NCBI GenBank assembly: GCA_024742655.1
Contig: JANSYB010000007.1
Span: 1 to 14,472, forward strand
Source: Paracoccaceae bacterium
GTDB lineage: Bacteria > Pseudomonadota > Alphaproteobacteria > Rhodobacterales > Rhodobacteraceae
DNA length: 14,472 nucleotides
Direction: 5' to 3'
Shown here: in pieces, positions 14,119 through 14,472 of the stretch
Layout of the letters: each line of letters opens with the position of its first letter
Numbering within the stretch: position 1 is the first letter of the stretch
The notes under the pieces: generated by a model
Told to the model about the DNA's origin: nothing
What the model saw: the letters and a program-made list of their open reading frames with translations, nothing else
Databases searched by the model: none
Made by a program: the position numbers and the translations under genes

Positions 14119-14472
14119 ATGAACCGTCGTTTCCTTCTCAAAGGGACAGCACTCGTCGCGGCCTCGGCCATTCTCGCCGGCTGCGCCCAGACCGAGGGCG
14201 CAGATATCGTCGATATCGCCTCCTCCGATGACCGTTTCTCGACCCTCGTCGCCGCCGTCAGCGCGGCCGGTCTCGTCGACACGCTCAAGGGCCCCGGCCC
14301 CTTCACCGTGTTCGCCCCCACCAATGCCGCCTTCGAGGCCCTGCCCGCCGGCACCGTCGAAAGCCTGCTTCTGCCGGAAAACCGCGATCAACTGGTCAGC
14401 ATCCTGACCTACCACGTGGTGCCCGGCGCCGTCACATCCGATCAGGTGATCGGCCAACGTCTGAACGTGGCC
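14119..14472 (+). CDS. FAS1 (fasciclin) domain lipoprotein, 5' part
   Basis: The first 118 residues are present and the gene runs off the right edge. The N-terminus has a hydrophobic signal and lipobox ILAGC (18-22), so it is probably lipid-anchored at C22. The signal also contains RRFLLKG, a twin-arginine-like pattern. A FAS1 domain follows, with its typical [14 protein letters not shown] (59-72) and the later TYHVVPG (102-108). GGAG lies 7 bases before the ATG. FAS1 domains are adhesion or surface-interaction modules; a specific role cannot be given. It is divergent from the lysE-like gene. Confidence 0.9.
   Translation, partial: MNRRFLLKGTALVAASAILAGCAQTEGADIVDIASSDDRFSTLVAAVSAAGLVDTLKGPGPFTVFAPTNAAFEALPAGTVESLLLPENRDQLVSILTYHVVPGAVTSDQVIGQRLNVA

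Noticed and set aside
14023..14457. 144-codon minus-strand frame opposite the FAS1 gene
   Set aside because: It is antisense to a gene with a clear lipobox and FAS1 motifs; the Gly-rich product is a shadow.
1..14472. A wholly new system, CRISPR array, tRNA, prophage or insertion sequence
   Set aside because: No direct repeat arrays, transposase, integrase or tRNA-like cloverleaf was seen. The main locus is a recognised sox cluster, and novelty is limited to its regulation and the extra thioredoxin.

Overview
The window carries a nearly complete thiosulfate/sulfide-oxidising (sox) cluster from a GC-rich alphaproteobacterium, most likely Rhodobacteraceae (Roseobacter/Paracoccus type). The assignment rests on gene order (soxSRT divergent from soxVWXYZABCD, then E and F), protein character, and a palindromic intergenic element of a kind I associate with this family. 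No tools or database searches were used; functions are assigned from motifs and gene order.

Layout. Positions 1-10069 are one long minus-strand sox block, listed in transcription order: soxV (CcdA-type electron conduit), soxW (periplasmic thioredoxin), soxX, soxY, soxZ, soxA, soxB, soxC, soxD, a second SoxW-like thioredoxin, soxE (diheme cytochrome c) and soxF (flavocytochrome c flavoprotein, cut by the left edge). A 68 bp divergent promoter region separates it from the plus-strand soxS-soxR-soxT unit (10138-12001). Right of this are a 235 bp gene-free stretch with a large palindrome, then pirin and a LysE/ArgO exporter (both minus strand) and the start of a FAS1-domain lipoprotein cut by the right edge.

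How it works together. SoxYZ carries the sulfur substrate on the SoxY C-terminal GGCGG cysteine. SoxXA couples thiosulfate to it, SoxB hydrolyses off sulfate and SoxCD oxidises the sulfane sulfur, so thiosulfate should be oxidised fully to sulfate. SoxEF probably handles sulfide. SoxV, SoxW, SoxS and the second SoxW-like protein supply thiol reductant to keep the periplasmic cysteines active. SoxT probably moves a sulfur compound across the inner membrane, and SoxR (ArsR family, two cysteines) is the expected repressor sensing sulfur species.

The sox genes are a known system. The most interesting layer is regulatory: an 11-bp word is shared between the soxS-soxV promoter region and the soxA-soxB gap, the soxW-soxX gap holds palindromes (one matching ATTC-N8-GAAT), and two strong hairpin terminators (after soxA and after soxD) appear to cut the operon into separately adjustable modules. 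The extra Tat-signal SoxW paralogue opening the soxE-soxF module is the most unusual gene.
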